This document shows positions 15,901-16,254 of a stretch of DNA of 16,254 nt, in pieces. The notes beneath the pieces are model-generated. The model worked only from the letters and a program-made list of their open reading frames with translations, made no database searches and was not told the DNA's origin. The DNA comes from an uncultured Solobacterium sp. Lineage in GTDB: Bacteria; Bacillota_I; Bacilli_A; Erysipelotrichales; Erysipelotrichaceae. Made by a program: the position numbers and the translations under genes. Position 1 is the first letter of the stretch. Each line of letters opens with the position of its first letter. The stretch is taken from contig CALBKL010000052.1 of the NCBI GenBank assembly GCA_937895985.1, positions 1 through 16,254 of the forward strand, given 5' to 3'.

Positions 15901-16191
15901 TTACTTAACTAAATCCTTTAAAGTCTTGCTAGCCTTGAACTTTGGAGCCTTAGTAGCCTTGATCTTAATCTTTTCGCCTGTAGCTGGGTTTAAACCAGTA
16001 CGAGCCTTCTTCTTAACTACTGTAAACTTACCAAAGCCATTTAATGAAACTTCGCCACCCTTTTTAATTGTTGTAGCGATTTCATCAAATACGTAATTAA
16101 CTGCTTCTCCAGCAGCCTTCTTTGTTAAACCGTATTTTTCTGCTAAATCATCTGCTAATGTCTTTTTTGTAACGACTTTTACTGTTGCCAT
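15901..16191 (-). CDS. HU-family nucleoid DNA-binding protein
   Basis: A 96-residue HU/IHF-family protein that dimerises, bends DNA and compacts the nucleoid. The helical part (about 8-45) is followed by GEVSLNGFGKFTV and the beta-arm with GLNPATGEKIKI, where Pro69 is the residue that intercalates in DNA. Typical HU is about 90 residues; here a short extension MATVKVV precedes the usual start, and the GRNP motif reads GLNP (L67). A lysine-rich surface fits DNA binding. The ATG is preceded by AAAGGAGG and a promoter (TTGAAA, 16 bp, TAAAAT) at 16223-16250. It forms a single-gene unit convergent with the cyclophilin gene. Identity is secure; whether it is the only HU in the genome is unknown. 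Confidence 0.95.
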   Translation of the reverse strand: MATVKVVTKKTLADDLAEKYGLTKKAAGEAVNYVFDEIATTIKKGGEVSLNGFGKFTVVKKKARTGLNPATGEKIKIKATKAPKFKASKTLKDLVK

Positions 16192-16222
16192 GTTTATGGC
16201 CTCCTTTTATTTTGATAACTTA

Positions 16223-16250
16223 ATTTTAATTGATTTTTATGTATTTTCAA
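16223..16250 (-). promoter_or_regulatory. Candidate HU promoter (-35 TTGAAA, 16 bp, -10 TAAAAT)
   Basis: On the minus strand TTGAAA (16245-16250) and TAAAAT (16223-16228), each 5 of 6 to consensus, are 16 bp apart and upstream of the strong HU ribosome site. The region is AT-rich, so chance matches are possible. Confidence 0.6.
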
Positions 16251-16254
16251 CTAG

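Overview
The window looks like chromosomal DNA from a low-GC, fermentative member of the Bacillota. AT-rich promoters, strong AGGAGG-type ribosome sites, a lipoprotein-type maltodextrin-binding protein and cre-like boxes all point that way. The protein style suggests an Erysipelotrichia- or Clostridia-like gut or oral bacterium, but that is a tentative inference. No phage, insertion sequence, CRISPR array, tRNA or rRNA is visible.

Layout. Positions 1-9202 are a long minus-strand block for maltodextrin uptake and use. In transcription order it holds a LacI-family regulator, the transport ATPase (malK/msmX type), the binding lipoprotein (malE), two permeases (malF, malG), a HAD-family hydrolase, a cytoplasmic GH13 glycosidase, and a CPBP-family membrane protease that runs off the left edge. 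Positions 9354-12946 are a second minus-strand operon: malQ, uppP (undecaprenyl-diphosphate phosphatase), and a CcdA-thioredoxin fusion. Diverging from malQ on the plus strand are glgP (glucan phosphorylase) and a cyclophilin (13079-15817). A convergent HU gene (15901-16191, minus) closes the window. Terminators separate the blocks.

How it works together (inference from families). MalE captures maltodextrins outside the cell, MalF/MalG/MalK import them, and MalQ reshuffles chain lengths. GlgP phosphorolyses the longer chains to glucose-1-phosphate, and the GH13 enzyme hydrolyses oligosaccharides. The regulator and malE promoters share one design: a cre-like CcpA box inside the 17-bp spacer between -35 and -10, then a matching 25-bp tandem operator downstream of -10. 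This implies coordinated, autoregulated, glucose-repressible control. The malQ/glgP divergent promoter lacks this operator and has a different 19-bp palindrome.

The main oddities are the duplicated promoter architecture, a lysine-rich insertion in the ATPase, a HAD protein with changed catalytic motifs, a CcdA-thioredoxin fusion with a four-copy 18-bp repeat linker, and envelope or redox genes placed in sugar operons. I saw no convincing wholly new system.
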